From Colius striatus (Eukaryota > Chordata > Aves > Coliiformes > Coliidae), in contig NC_084772.1 of NCBI RefSeq assembly GCF_028858725.1, positions 13,337,048 through 13,401,047 of the forward strand: a DNA stretch of 64,000 nt. The letters are read 5' to 3'. Below are positions 63,534 to 64,000 of the stretch, in pieces. Numbering within the stretch: position 1 is the first letter of the stretch; each line of letters begins with the position of its first letter. Under the pieces are notes generated by a model, which was given only the letters and a program-made list of their open reading frames with translations, had not been told where the DNA came from and made no database searches. Made by a program: the position numbers and the translations under genes.

Positions 63534-64000
63534 GTTCAAAAAACGTTATTCGCTTGAGGGCGGGCTCTCGAGGTTTTGGGATTTGGTGTGGGTTTTTTTA
63601 AATACAACTCTACACTTCAGTGCTGAGACCACTGGCTGATGAGGCTCACAGTCACAGACCCTTTTTGACAGTGGTTTGCCATAGAAATTACAGAGAGCAA
63701 ATGTCAGGGCTTAACTTTGCTGTCTCACTCTTCCCCCCACTCCCACCGCCTTTTTTTTTTATTTATTTCCTTTACTTTTCTTGGTTAAAATCTCTGCTGG
63801 CCAGTTTTATACCATGTAACATGACAAGGAATGTGCCCAAAGTGCATGGTGGTTAATAAGTAGTTATCGCATGTTATGAATTGGTTACTAAGTAGTCCTT
63901 GCTTTAACCTGGAATAGTGATTTTGCAAAAAGACTCCAGAGGCACAAGAGGCTTTGATATTACCATTTTTTTCATTCTGGCTTCTTATACTGAAGCTTTT
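63534..64000. other. Right-edge flank, no gene seen
   Basis: Ordinary AT-richer sequence with a pyrimidine stretch and T-run near 63730-63770. Any continuing plus-strand transcript from the CpG island would have its first intron here. A weak acceptor-like CTGGCCAG near 63804 leads into a frame that closes after about 17 codons. Confidence 0.5.

Noticed and set aside
1..64000. tRNA, rRNA, CRISPR, plasmid or phage features
   Set aside because: None found. Spliced gene signals, CpG islands and CR1 elements show vertebrate nuclear DNA.

Overview
The window looks like nuclear DNA of a bird, or less likely another sauropsid. It is mostly AT-rich, intron-bearing and sparse in genes. Its repeats are short CR1 LINE fragments, several still ending in the ATTCTATG-type 3' repeat typical of CR1, and there are no Alu, L1 or B-type repeats. 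One solo LTR with a 6-bp target duplication and one MIR-like fossil SINE complete the repeat set. No bacterial, plasmid or phage features, tRNA genes, rRNA genes or CRISPR arrays were found.

The one gene that can be named with certainty is PDP2, the mitochondrial pyruvate dehydrogenase phosphatase catalytic subunit 2. Its whole 533-codon coding sequence lies in one exon on the minus strand (60070 to 58469). A clear splice acceptor ends at 60127, and a tandem AATAAA signal lies about 430 bp past the stop. An intron of about 2.5-3 kb leads back to a CpG island at about 62.6-63.45 kb, the presumed promoter. The stretch just inside the gene from that island is very C-rich on the plus strand, so the PDP2 transcript there would be G-rich, a layout that favours R-loops. 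On the plus strand the island also holds a possible divergent first exon (63214-63290), with a polyadenylation signal at 63528 that may instead mark a short promoter-antisense RNA.

The second active-looking locus is at 24.9-25.9 kb. A small CpG-dense promoter there separates two ATGs by only 63 bp. To the right is a coherent two-exon reading frame (25049-25171 joined to 25632-25769) with a strong start context, a good donor, a good acceptor, a stop and a nearby AATAAA. It would encode an unrecognised basic protein of 86 residues. Four YY1-type AANATGGC motifs lie in the same direction within about 610 bp of this unit. To the left is a minus-strand exon with a GTATGT donor, probably noncoding. 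This is the best candidate in the window for something undescribed, but nothing here proves that it is translated.

At the left edge (683 to about 910) is a possible last exon of a plus-strand gene entering from outside the window. It has a good acceptor, a frame with a WD40-like motif, a stop and AATAAA. The rest (about 1-24.9 kb and 26-58 kb) is intergenic or intronic. It carries CR1 pieces, minor tandem repeats, a few GC-richer islands with anonymous frames, and some ATTA-rich blocks that may be conserved regulatory DNA.
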